This document shows, piece after piece, positions 8,860-19,757 of a stretch of DNA of 64,000 nt. Source of the DNA: Streptomyces aurantiacus JA 4570. GTDB taxonomy: Bacteria > Actinomycetota > Actinomycetes > Streptomycetales > Streptomycetaceae. Under the pieces are notes generated by a model, which worked only from the letters and a program-made list of their open reading frames with translations, searched no databases and had not been told where the DNA came from. The stretch spans positions 1 to 64,000 of the forward strand of contig NZ_AOPZ01000007.1 in the NCBI RefSeq assembly GCF_000414115.1, in the 5' to 3' direction. A program made the position numbers and the translations under genes. The first letter of the stretch is position 1. Every line of letters starts with the position of its first letter.

Positions 8860-8882
8860 TTGTCAGTGGCGTAGGGCAGCAT
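8860..8882 (+). promoter_or_regulatory. RecA-independent DNA-damage promoter (RecA-NDp/PafBC type) of dinB
   Basis: TTGTCAGTG (8860-8868), eight bases, then CAGCAT (8877-8882), and seven bases later the GTG of dinB. The first element matches the published RecA-NDp motif TTGTCRGTG-N8-TANNNT exactly; the -10 has C for T at the first position. The transcript would be leaderless. The motif is known to be bound by PafBC-dependent RNA polymerase during DNA damage in mycobacteria. Confidence 0.75.
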
Positions 8883-8889
8883 CGGAGAT

Positions 8890-10494
8890 GTGAGAACCGC
8901 GCCGACGATTCTGCATCTCGACATGGATGCCTTCTACGCGTCCGCCGAGCAGGCGGCGAAGCCGAGCCTGCGCGGAAAGGCCGTGATCGTCGGCGGGCTC
9001 GGGCCGCGCGGCGTGGTGGCCACCGCGTCCTACGAGGCGCGCCGGTTCGGGGTGCATTCGGCGATGCCCATGGGGCAGGCGCGACGCCTTGCGCCGAACG
9101 CCGCGTATCTGGTGCCGCGGTTCTCGTTCTACCGGGAGATCAGCGAGCAGGTGATGCGGCTGCTGCGGGAGCTGTCGCCGCTGGTGGAGCCGCTGAGCCT
9201 GGATGAGGCATTCGTGGACCTGGAGGCGGGCGGCGTCGCGTCGGACGAGGCGTCGGCGCGGGCCGTGGGGGAGCGACTGCGGGCGGACATCCTGCGGGTC
9301 ACGGGGCTGAGCGGGTCGGTGGGCCTCGCCGCGTCCAAGATGCTGGCGAAGATCGCCTCCGAGCAGGCCAAACCGGACGGCCTGGAGCTCATAAGACCCG
9401 GCACGGAGCGGGAGCTGCTCGGGCCCATGTCGGTGCGGACGCTGCCCGGGGTGGGGCCCGCGACCGGGGACCACCTGCGGCGGGCCGGGATCACGACCGT
9501 CGAGGAGATCGCCGAGGCCGGCGAGGACGAGCTGGTACGCCTCCTCGGCAAGGCCCACGGAGGGGCGCTGCACGCGATGGCGCTGGCCCGGGACGAGCGG
9601 CCCGTGGTGGCCGAGCGGGACACCAAGTCGGTGAGCGTCGAGGACACGTACGACGTGGACATCCACGACCGGGTGCGGGTCCGGATGGAGGTGGCGCGCC
9701 TTGCCGACCGGTGTGTGCAGCGGCTGCGGGCCGCGGGGCACTCCGGGCGGACGATCGTGCTGAAGGTGCGGCGGTTCGACTTCTCGACGCTGACGCGGTC
9801 CGAGACGCTGCGGGGCCCCACGGACGACCCAGGGGTGGTGCGGGAGGCGGCCGCGCGGCTGCTCGAGTCCGTGGACACGACGGGTGGGGTGCGGCTGCTG
9901 GGCGTGGGGGTCAGCGGGCTGGCCGACTACACGCAGGAAGATCTGTTCGCGCAGGCCCAGGCGCAGGCCGCCGCCGAGGCCGCCGCGGAGGCTGACGCGC
10001 AGGCGCAAGCTGCCTCCGAGGCGGACGCGGGGGCCCGGGCGGATATGGCGCCTGGAGCCGCAGAGGACGGCGGCGGGGCGCCGGTGGAGGGCGTCGGTGA
10101 CGAGAGGGCGGGCGGGGGCGAGGCCGGGAGTGAGGAGGCCGTCTCGTCGGCTGAGCGCCGGTGGCATGCGGGGCATGACGTGCGGCACGCGGTGTTCGGG
10201 GCGGGCTGGGTGCAGGGGAGTGGCCTGGGGCGGGTGACCGTGCGGTTCGAGACGCCGGGGTCGGCTCCGGGGCGGGTGCGGACGTTCCGTACGGATGATC
10301 CGGAGCTTGAGCCGTCGGAGCCGGTGCCGTTGGTGGCGGCCGTGGCGGTAGTGGAGGGCGCGGCAGCCGTGGAGGACGTCTCACCCGGGGTGGAGCAGGG
10401 CGTGGCCGGCGCGGCGGTGGGCGTCGGCCGTGGAGAGCCCGGCGTGCCTCGCGTGGAGGCGGCCGGAGGGAGGCGGCAGGGGGAGCGCGGCTGA
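8890..10494 (+). CDS. dinB: DNA polymerase IV with C-terminal Tudor-like extension
   Basis: A 534-residue Y-family translesion polymerase. The catalytic palm has HLDMDAFYASAE (about 9-20) and LSLDEAFVDLE (about 103-113); the helix-hairpin-helix thumb (PGVGPATGDHLRRAGI) and little finger follow to about residue 350. Beyond that it differs from the usual 350-residue enzyme: an alanine/acid-rich linker (about 350-420) leads to a small domain (about 425-475) that begins WHAGHDVRHAVFGAGWV and resembles the HxxFGxGxV Tudor-like end of UvrD/PcrA helicases, followed by a valine/glycine-rich tail. The promoter is of the DNA-damage type, which fits an inducible lesion-bypass role. The fused tail may couple the polymerase to RNA polymerase or another partner; that is inference. 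Confidence 0.9.
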   Translation: MRTAPTILHLDMDAFYASAEQAAKPSLRGKAVIVGGLGPRGVVATASYEARRFGVHSAMPMGQARRLAPNAAYLVPRFSFYREISEQVMRLLRELSPLVEPLSLDEAFVDLEAGGVASDEASARAVGERLRADILRVTGLSGSVGLAASKMLAKIASEQAKPDGLELIRPGTERELLGPMSVRTLPGVGPATGDHLRRAGITTVEEIAEAGEDELVRLLGKAHGGALHAMALARDERPVVAERDTKSVSVEDTYDVDIHDRVRVRMEVARLADRCVQRLRAAGHSGRTIVLKVRRFDFSTLTRSETLRGPTDDPGVVREAAARLLESVDTTGGVRLLGVGVSGLADYTQEDLFAQAQAQAAAEAAAEADAQAQAASEADAGARADMAPGAAEDGGGAPVEGVGDERAGGGEAGSEEAVSSAERRWHAGHDVRHAVFGAGWVQGSGLGRVTVRFETPGSAPGRVRTFRTDDPELEPSEPVPLVAAVAVVEGAAAVEDVSPGVEQGVAGAAVGVGRGEPGVPRVEAAGGRRQGERG

Positions 10495-10774
10495 GGGGCG
10501 CATCGGAGGGCGTGCAGCGGTCTCAGGGGGCATCCCATGGAGTCCTGAGGCAGAGCTCCTGGGGCGCTGGGGCCCGGCCCGTGGGTGGTTGTGAGGCACG
10601 GCGACGGTGCAAGCCCCAGCGGCGCAAGGCAGCAGATGTGGCAGTCACCCAGCAGGCAGCGCCTCAGGGCAGCCATCAGCACGGGGTCTCGGCCGCATGT
10701 CTCGCCCAGGCAAGCAATCCGACCCTCCGCCGGAGGACGCCTCGGCCGTCACTTGCGTACCAGTCGGCCCCCGC

Positions 10775-11149
10775 TCAAGCGTCAGAAGAATTGGCCGTAT
10801 GCCCGAAGTCCACATCCGGAGGCGGGGGCGGCGGGGCCAGATCCAGGCCGTAGTGGCGGTAGAGCTGGAGCTCTTGCTCCGGAGACAGATGGCGGCCGAC
10901 GCCGAAGTCGGGGGCGTCCTTGATCAGAGACCGGTCGAAAGGGACCCGCAGGCTGCCGTCCTTGACCAGCTCGCTAGGCTCCAAGGGCACGAAGGCATCC
11001 CTGCTGAACAGGCCCGTCCGTATCGCGGCCCACTCCGGGGCGCCGGTGGCGTCGTCGAGATAGACCTCGTCGATCGTGCCGATCTTGGCTCCGTTGCGGT
11101 CGAACGCCTTGCGGCCGATCAGGTTGCGCGGATCGATATCGGTCTGCAC
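10775..11149 (-). CDS. PRC-barrel domain protein
   Basis: A 124-residue protein with an N-terminal PRC-barrel (QTDIDPRNLIGRKAFDRNGA, then IGTIDEVYLDDATG) and a proline-rich, probably flexible C-terminus. PRC-barrels act as small adaptor domains in RNA processing and stress responses; no enzyme activity is expected. The start chosen (GTG, 11149) has GGAGGG five nt upstream, whereas the codons further up have none. It is divergent from the glycine riboswitch and convergent with dinB across a 280-bp gap (10495-10774) in which I see no gene. Confidence 0.8.
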   Translation of the reverse strand: MQTDIDPRNLIGRKAFDRNGAKIGTIDEVYLDDATGAPEWAAIRTGLFSRDAFVPLEPSELVKDGSLRVPFDRSLIKDAPDFGVGRHLSPEQELQLYRHYGLDLAPPPPPPDVDFGHTANSSDA

Positions 11150-11301
11150 GGGCCCTCCAACTGGTCGCAAGCCGTCGCATACTCGTCCAGCTCATCCAGA
11201 TTTCGCTCGTAATGACTACGAAAGAGCACATCGGGGCAGGCGGCCACTCGAGGGATCGGGCGGGGTCCTCGCTGGTAGGCTGGCAAGCGGCTGTTGACCC
11301 C

Positions 11302-11513
11302 GTGCGGGAGAGCTCTTCGGTGGAAACGCCGGAGGCGCCGAAGGAGCAACTCCTCCCCGGAATCTCTCAGGCCCCTGTACCGCACGGACGAGGTCACTCT
11401 GGAAAGCAGGGCGGGCGTCGGGCGGGCACGTTCGGAACCCTTCCTCACCGACGGTGAAAGCAGTGCTGCCCCCAGGGCGGAGCTGTGAAGCTCTCAGGTT
11501 GAGATGACAGAGG
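11302..11513 (+). ncRNA. Tandem glycine riboswitch upstream of gcvP
   Basis: Two consecutive glycine aptamers lie in the gcvP leader. Aptamer 1 (about 11302-11385) has the P1 helix GTGCGG/CCGCAC, the GGAGAG...CTCTCAGGC helix and the conserved core GCGCCGAAGGAGCAA. A CACTCTGGAAAGC linker leads to aptamer 2 (about 11396-11513) with CACCGACGGTGAAAGCAG, CTCTCAGGTTGAGATGACAG and a closing CTCTG/CAGAG helix. Tandem glycine aptamers of this kind switch on glycine cleavage when glycine is high. A possible -10 hexamer TAGGCT is at 11276-11281. About 70 nt of expression platform separate it from the start codon. Confidence 0.9.
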
Positions 11514-11581
11514 GGGAGGCCGTCCGGGTACCCGCGCCGTGGTGCCCCTCGCAGGTCGTGTCAGACCAGGAGGCCTCCGCA

Positions 11582-14470
<2,889 letters not shown>

Positions 14471-14528
14471 TGCACGGGCTGCACGGGCGACGCCGGCACC
14501 CGGCGTGAGGTGTCGGCGGACATGAGTC

Positions 14529-14563
14529 AGGGCCGGTTCGGACAGTGCGTCCGGGCCGGCCCT
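14529..14563. terminator. Bidirectional terminator between gcvP and a convergent gene
   Basis: A 15-bp stem (14529-14543 with 14549-14563, two G-T pairs) closes on AGTGC. It lies 59 bp after the gcvP stop and 20 bp after the stop of the gene on the other strand, so it can serve both. Confidence 0.7.
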
Positions 14564-14582
14564 TCGATTCGTGGTGGACGGC

Positions 14583-14855
14583 TCAGGCGGCCGTCATCAC
14601 CTGGCTGGTGCCCAGCGGTCGGTGCGGGGCGATGATCTCCCCGTTCGGCAGCAGCTCACCGGTGTCCTCGAAGAGGAGGACGCCGTTGCACAGCAGGCTC
14701 CAGCCCTGCTCCGGGTGGTGCGCCACGAGGAACGCGGCTTCCCGGTCGGCGGATTCGGCTGTCGGGCACGGTGGCTGGTGCTGGCACATGGATGGGTTCT
14801 TTCGCTGCGTCGTGATGGTGGTGAAGTCTGTTCCGCGGCTCGATGTGTTGGTCAT
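14583..14855 (-). CDS. Small conserved actinobacterial protein (DUF5999-like)
   Basis: A 90-residue protein whose conserved part starts at residue 23 with MCQHQPPCPTAES and continues SLLCNGVLLFEDTGELLPNG. It resembles the short DUF5999 proteins of Streptomyces, which have no known function; the three cysteines could bind metal but that is not established. The ATG at 14855 has GGGGGAG eight nt upstream, whereas the internal ATG at 14789 that would give just the conserved 68 residues has only a poor site, so the longer form is given. Confidence 0.65.
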   Translation of the reverse strand: MTNTSSRGTDFTTITTQRKNPSMCQHQPPCPTAESADREAAFLVAHHPEQGWSLLCNGVLLFEDTGELLPNGEIIAPHRPLGTSQVMTAA

Positions 14856-15169
14856 GGCCGCTCCCCCGTTTCGTCGGTCCGGTCCAGTGTTGCCCTACGA
14901 GCGCGATTCCGCAGGGATTTTGCTGCAGCGGTTCCTACTGCTTAATGACGTATCACCCGCCCGGACGGTTCAGTCCAACTCCCCTGTCCCTTCGGGTGGT
15001 TCGAGGTAGCCGAAGTGGGCTAGTCCGGATGGCCCTGCTCGGAGCCGGACACGGTCAGGCGTCGGGCGGGGCGGGCATGTCGGGCATGGTCGTGCCCCGC
15101 GGCCCGGGCGGGGCGGCGGGGCACGAGGAAGCCGGCGGGTGGCCGGGGTGGCCGGGGCGGGCCGCCGGG
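14856..15169. other. 314-bp intergenic region without a recognised gene
   Basis: The left 150 bp are unusually AT-richer for this genome (around CTGCTTAATGACGTATCACC) and must hold the promoter of the minus-strand DUF5999-like gene. The right half is extremely GC-rich and repetitive. I see no convincing reading frame, hairpin terminator or operator. Confidence 0.4.
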
Positions 15170-15754
15170 TCAGGCGGGCGAGCCCAGGAGCGGGGCCGGG
15201 GTCAGCCGGTGGGTGAGCAGGGGCAGCAGGTCGGCGGCGCGGTGCGGGCGGTGGGCCGCGATGCCGGGAGGCGCCGGGGCGAGGGGCACCAGGAGGTCGC
15301 CGGGGGCGAGCGCGCCGCTCGCGCCGTCGTCGGTGCAGTCGGCGTGCAGCCACAGCGTGAGCATGTAGAGCTCGGGCACGGAGAGGAGTCGGGGCTGGTA
15401 TGCCTTGGGCATGGCCTCGGCATGGCGCAGAGCCAGCTCGGCGGAGGTGATGTACGGGCCCTCGCAGAAGTGCGAGAAGGCCCAGCCGTCCGGGGTGAGC
15501 ATCGTGTCCGCCGCGGCCACCGCGCGATCGCCGCAGCGGATCAGGAAGCGCCAGCCGGTGAGCCTGGTCGGGGACGTGCCTGCCGCCGTGACGTGGTCCA
15601 GCTCATGGACGGGCAGCGGAAGTTCGGGGCTCGTGGGACCCTGGGCGGCGCGCAGGGTCGGGGTGCGGGCCTCGCGGACGGCGGTCGGGGAACCGAGGGC
15701 CGTGAGGACGCTGCGCAGGGCGGGCGCTGGAGCCGGGGGGACATGCAGGGGCAT
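15170..15754 (-). CDS. Conserved hypothetical Streptomyces protein
   Basis: A 194-residue protein that I do not recognise. The sequence is soluble in character with no signal or membrane helix; the middle (LTGWRFLIRCGDRAVAAADT, FSHFCEGPYI, SVPELYMLTLWLHAD) looks like a folded alpha/beta domain flanked by proline/alanine-rich ends. Codon use is typical for the genome, supporting that it is real. It stands alone between two gaps. A function cannot be assigned. Confidence 0.6.
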   Translation of the reverse strand: MPLHVPPAPAPALRSVLTALGSPTAVREARTPTLRAAQGPTSPELPLPVHELDHVTAAGTSPTRLTGWRFLIRCGDRAVAAADTMLTPDGWAFSHFCEGPYITSAELALRHAEAMPKAYQPRLLSVPELYMLTLWLHADCTDDGASGALAPGDLLVPLAPAPPGIAAHRPHRAADLLPLLTHRLTPAPLLGSPA

Positions 15755-16237
15755 GGTGGGTCGCCTCTCTCATTCGACAGGCACAGTGGAGCGGGGGCAG
15801 GTGCGGACGGCGCTGTCAGCTCTGGGTCAGAGGGGCGGGGGCAGGGGGACCGCGAGCGCCAACTCTCTGCCTCAACCGCGGAGTTTATACGACGTGTGTT
15901 CAGGGGGTGTTTCAGCTAGCCGCTTCGAATATGGCGGGCAAGTCGCTATCCGGTCGTTCTCATGGGGGTTTTCACCCGATTCCGGATCGCATCCCGAGTG
16001 GTGACCTCGGCATTTCCCGTGAACGCGGTCGGCCGATTCTCGTCGGTTTTTTTCACCACAACCGGAGCATCGGAAACCGCCCGCTCAGTCATGCCCGGCG
16101 AATGTGCCGCGCGGCAACTCCGTCAAGGGTACCGGTCGATGGTCCCGCGCGGGGCGTTATGGATCACATCGGCTGGGCATCATCCCCCGTACACAGCGGC
16201 CGGGCCGCCGGCGGCCCATCCGAGGAGGGACGCTTCG
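15755..16237. other. 483-bp intergenic region, lower GC
   Basis: This stretch upstream of two divergent genes has noticeably lower GC (for example around TTTTTTTCACC at 16048) than its flanks. It must contain both promoters and ends in the GAGGAGGG ribosome binding site of the ligase-like gene. Frames run through it on the plus strand but lack codon bias and a binding site, so I do not call a gene. Confidence 0.4.
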
Positions 16238-17779
16238 ATGGGTGAGAAGGTCGTGGCAGGAACGTTCGACCTGTCCGATCGCCACCAGTACCGGATCAAG
16301 CTCCGGCAGTGTCTGGACGGGCTCGGCCGGCTCCTCGAGGAGCAGCGGTTCGACCGGCCCAAGAATCTGATGGGACTGGAGATAGAGCTGAATCTGGCGG
16401 GGCCCGACGGCATGCCGAGAATGATGAATGCGGAAGTTCTCGAGCGCATCGCGAGCCGTGATTTCCAGACCGAGCTCGCAATGTTCAATCTGGAAGTGAA
16501 CATTGCCCCGCACCGCTTGGGCGGGCGCGTTCTCGACCGGCTGGCCGAAGAGCTGCGCACGGGCCTCGCCTATGCCCACAGGAAAGCGAACGAGGTGGAC
16601 GCGGGCATCGTGATGATCGGTATTCTGCCGACACTCTCGCGCCACGACCTGGTCTCCGCGAACCTCTCCGCCGTCGATCGCTACGCGCTGCTCAACGAAC
16701 AGATCGTGGCGGCGCGCGGCGAGAGCTTCGCGCTCGACATCGAGGGCGTGGAGCGCCTGACGTGCACGTCCGGGTCGATCGCGCCCGAGGCGGGCTCGAT
16801 CGCGCCCGAGGCGGCGTGCACGTCCGTGCAGCTGCACCTCCAGGTCACGCCGGGGAAGTTCGCCGATGTGTGGAACGCGGCGCAGGCCGTCGCCGCCGCG
16901 CAGGTCGCGGTGGGCGCCAACGCGCCGTTCCTGTTCGGCCGTGAGCTGTGGCGCGAGTCCCGGCCGCCGCTGTTCCTGCAGTCCACCGACACCCGGCCGC
17001 CCGAGCTCCAGGCGCAGGGGGTGCGGCCGCGCACCTGGTTCGGGGAGCGGTGGATCTCCAGCGCGTACGAGCTCTTCGAGGAGAACCTGCGGTACTTCCC
17101 GGCCCTGATCCCGCTGTGCGAGGACGAGGACCCGCAGCGCGTGCTCGACGTCGGCGGTGTGCCGCAGCTCGCCGAACTCGCCCTGCACAACGGCACGGTG
17201 TACCGCTGGAACCGTCCGGTGTACGGCATCGCCGAGGGCGTACCGCATCTGCGCGTGGAGAACCGGGTGCTGCCCGCGGGGCCCACGGTGACCGACGTGA
17301 TCGCCAACGCCGCCTTCTACTACGGGGTGGTGCGGGCGCTCGCCGAGGAGACGCGGCCGGTGTGGTCGCGGCTGCCGTTCGACGCGGCGGCCCGCAACTT
17401 CGACACCGCCTGCCGCTACGGCATCGAGGCCCGCCTGGAGTGGCCGCGGCGCGGGCGGTACGGCGGCATGACGAAGGTGGCGGCCGTCGATCTCGTACGC
17501 GAAGAGCTGCTGCCGCTGGCCGCGGCCGGGCTCGACGCGTGGGGCGTGGAGCCGGCCGACCGGGACCTGTACCTCGGCGTGATCGAGGAGCGGTGCCGCA
17601 GGCGGGTCAACGGCGCCTCCTGGCAGGCGGCCACCTATCACCGGGCCCTGGAGCGGGGCCTTGAGCGGGACGCGGCGCTCGCGGCGACCACGCGGCGCTA
17701 CTGCGAGCTGATGCACGCGGGAGAGCCGGTGCACATGTGGCCGGTGGGGCTGCCGGAACCGGCGCTGCCGCTGGGGTAG
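16238..17779 (+). CDS. Glutamate-cysteine ligase-like (GCS2) family protein
   Basis: A 513-residue enzyme of the ATP-dependent carboxylate-amine ligase superfamily related to GCS2. The glutamate-rich nucleotide/metal motif MGLEIELNL lies near residue 47, and further conserved blocks include FNLEVNIAPH, SIAPEAACTSVQLHLQ and WISSAYELFEEN. It should join a carboxylate to an amine, but the substrate is not evident. GAGGAGGG precedes the ATG by 8 nt. An oddity is a 21-bp in-frame duplication (16775-16816) that doubles SIAPEAG next to the conserved CTS sequence. The C-terminal stop lies in a second duplication shared with the convergent gene. Confidence 0.8.
   Translation: MGEKVVAGTFDLSDRHQYRIKLRQCLDGLGRLLEEQRFDRPKNLMGLEIELNLAGPDGMPRMMNAEVLERIASRDFQTELAMFNLEVNIAPHRLGGRVLDRLAEELRTGLAYAHRKANEVDAGIVMIGILPTLSRHDLVSANLSAVDRYALLNEQIVAARGESFALDIEGVERLTCTSGSIAPEAGSIAPEAACTSVQLHLQVTPGKFADVWNAAQAVAAAQVAVGANAPFLFGRELWRESRPPLFLQSTDTRPPELQAQGVRPRTWFGERWISSAYELFEENLRYFPALIPLCEDEDPQRVLDVGGVPQLAELALHNGTVYRWNRPVYGIAEGVPHLRVENRVLPAGPTVTDVIANAAFYYGVVRALAEETRPVWSRLPFDAAARNFDTACRYGIEARLEWPRRGRYGGMTKVAAVDLVREELLPLAAAGLDAWGVEPADRDLYLGVIEERCRRRVNGASWQAATYHRALERGLERDAALAATTRRYCELMHAGEPVHMWPVGLPEPALPLG
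16775..16816. repeat. 21-bp in-frame tandem duplication
   Basis: Two 21-bp units starting TCGATCGCGCCCGAGGCGG (19 bases identical) encode SIAPEAG-SIAPEAA in the ligase-like gene. They are themselves bracketed by a 12-bp direct repeat CGTGCACGTCCG (16761-16772 and 16815-16826). Because the unit is a multiple of three the frame survives. Confidence 0.8.
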
Positions 17780-17843
17780 TCGAGGCGGATGGCCCGCGCC
17801 CTCACTGCCGCTGGGGTAGCGAAGCGCCCGGCCCGCGCCCTCA
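17765..17843. repeat. Imperfect 40-bp tandem duplication over two convergent stop codons
   Basis: CTGCCGCTGGGGTAG...GGCCCGCGCCCTCA occurs at 17765-17804 and again at 17805-17843, diverging in the middle 10-11 bases. The first copy includes the TAG of the ligase-like gene, the second ends exactly in the TGA of the convergent VWA gene. Confidence 0.75.
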
Positions 17844-19613
17844 CTGTCGCGTGCCCGCCTGCATGATCGCCTTGAGGATCACCGAGTGGATCTGCGCCGG
17901 GTCGTCGACCTCGTGGCCGGAGCCGCCCGTGGCGCGGGCCATCTGGTCGACCTCCCGCTCGTCGGCGTCCGGGCCGACCGCGATCGCGATGATCGGCAGC
18001 GGCTTCTCGGGGTCGGCGAGGGCGCGCAGGCGGGAGACGAGTTCGGTGCGCGTGATGCTGCCCGGGTCCTGGTTCACGCCGTCGGTGAGCAGGACGAGGG
18101 TGTTGAACCTGCCGTTCACATAGCCCTTGCGGGCCTTCTCGTACGCGGCCAGCGTGGTGTCGTACAGACCCGTGGCCCCGCCCGGCACGGGCCGCAGGGC
18201 GCCGAATGCCCGGGTGAGCCGGTCGCGCTGGGTGCCGTCGCCTCTGCGGTCGCCGAGGCGGCCGGTGGGCACCAGCTCGCGGTAGTCGCGCGCGCCGTCC
18301 AGGCGGGTGGCGAACTCCCACAGGCCGATCTCGTCCTCGTCCGTGAAGCCCGAGAGCGCCTGCAGCAGGGCGGACTTCGTGACGTCCATGCGGGACTCGC
18401 CGCGCCCCGGCACGAGCTGCCGCATGGAGTCCGACGCGTCGACGACCGTGATGAACCGGGCGCTCTGCACCGTGATCGTCCACATGCCGAGGGTCTCCTG
18501 CACCTCCTTGTCGGAGGGGGTGTCGCCCGGCTCCTGCGTGTACGGCTGCGGGGTGCGGCCGCCCGCCGCCGTGACGAGCGCCGCCGACGGCTTCGACCCG
18601 TCCGTACGGAAGCCGTGCTCCCGCAGGATGCGCCGCCCCGCGTCGTCGCTGAACAGCGTCATGAACCGCAGCGCGGCCCGGCTCTGGTCGGTGGAGAGGT
18701 CGTTCTCGCGGATCAGCGTGTACGGGTAGTCCAGGACCGGTGAGCCGTCCTTGGGGTAGAAGAGGTCGAGGGCGTGCTTCTCGTCCTCCGCCGCGTTGTG
18801 CGCGAACGACGCCTGCTCGGAGAGGATCAGCGCCTGGTTGCGGCGCGGGTTGCCGCTCTCGGTGCCGGACGCGTCGCGGGCCAGTGTGTCCAGGAGCCGG
18901 CTGTCGCTGTCGGACGTGCGGGACGACAGCGCCTTGGCCGTGGCGGCGGCCCGGGTGTCTGCATCTTTGGAGCCGGACGCGCGCGCCGAGGCCCCGAGTT
19001 TGGTCAGGGCGAGCAGACCGCTCGCGCTGCGCGCCGGGTCGGCCGCGCCCAGGCGCAGCTTGTCGCCGCCGGTCGCCGCGCCCGCCAGCTCGGCCCAGGT
19101 GTACGTCTTCCGGGGCCAGCCCAGCGACTCGGCGGCGGACTTCACCATGCCCACGCCGATCGGCGACGAGGCGATGTTGCCCGCGGGCGACACCTCCGTC
19201 CGGCCGCCGCCGAGCCCGGCGCGCTGCACCCACAGGCCGGAGTCGGGCACCCACACGTCGTACGCCGGTTTCGCGCCGTCCAGGCGGAGCTCGTCGGCGA
19301 CCTTGTACGGCTCCCGGGCGGTGACGCGGATGTCCATGCAGTGGCCGTCGGAGGTGACGTCCTTCTCGCGTACGTGGTCGGCGGCGTCGCGCAGGGCGGG
19401 GGCCACGGCGGGCGCGGCGACGACGTCCAGGCGCACCGCGTCGTCGCGGCAGTCGTCGCCGAAGGGCAGGAATCCGGCGCGGGCGGCGACCGCCGTGCCC
19501 GCCGCGACGCTCAGCACGAGCGCCGTGGCGAGGGCGACGGAGCGGCCGCGCCCGCGTGGTCGCGGGTCGGCTGCTCCCGTCCGGTGCCCATCAGGCAAGC
19601 TGTGACGTCCCAT
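17841..19613 (-). CDS. VWA domain protein with extracellular binding-protein-like domain
   Basis: A 590-residue exported or membrane-anchored protein. A basic N-terminus and one hydrophobic helix (VALATALVLSVAAGTAVAA, about 25-43) are followed by a domain like a solute-binding protein (about 60-365; YDVWVPDSGLWVQRA, SSPIGVGMV, LALTKLG) and a C-terminal von Willebrand A domain (about 385-590) with the MIDAS motif DASDSMRQ and LLTDGVNQD. This architecture occurs in several Streptomyces surface proteins; VWA domains mediate metal-dependent protein contacts. GGGAGGGG lies about 12 nt before the ATG. No operon partner is obvious. Confidence 0.82.
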   Translation of the reverse strand: MGRHSLPDGHRTGAADPRPRGRGRSVALATALVLSVAAGTAVAARAGFLPFGDDCRDDAVRLDVVAAPAVAPALRDAADHVREKDVTSDGHCMDIRVTAREPYKVADELRLDGAKPAYDVWVPDSGLWVQRAGLGGGRTEVSPAGNIASSPIGVGMVKSAAESLGWPRKTYTWAELAGAATGGDKLRLGAADPARSASGLLALTKLGASARASGSKDADTRAAATAKALSSRTSDSDSRLLDTLARDASGTESGNPRRNQALILSEQASFAHNAAEDEKHALDLFYPKDGSPVLDYPYTLIRENDLSTDQSRAALRFMTLFSDDAGRRILREHGFRTDGSKPSAALVTAAGGRTPQPYTQEPGDTPSDKEVQETLGMWTITVQSARFITVVDASDSMRQLVPGRGESRMDVTKSALLQALSGFTDEDEIGLWEFATRLDGARDYRELVPTGRLGDRRGDGTQRDRLTRAFGALRPVPGGATGLYDTTLAAYEKARKGYVNGRFNTLVLLTDGVNQDPGSITRTELVSRLRALADPEKPLPIIAIAVGPDADEREVDQMARATGGSGHEVDDPAQIHSVILKAIMQAGTRQ

Positions 19614-19757
19614 GGCGGTGCTGCCCCTCCCGGGGCCGGTCCGCCACGGTCGGCGTCCGTCCCCCTCGGCCTGTCGCGCACGTGGTTCGTAAGTTCTTTC
19701 GAGACCCTAGCGGCACGGGGACGGGGATGAGGCGGGATTACTCAACTGGAGGCAGGA

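Noticed and set aside
10495..10774. Short plus-strand frames after dinB
   Set aside because: Random composition, frames run into the antisense of the PRC-barrel gene and there is no ribosome binding site.
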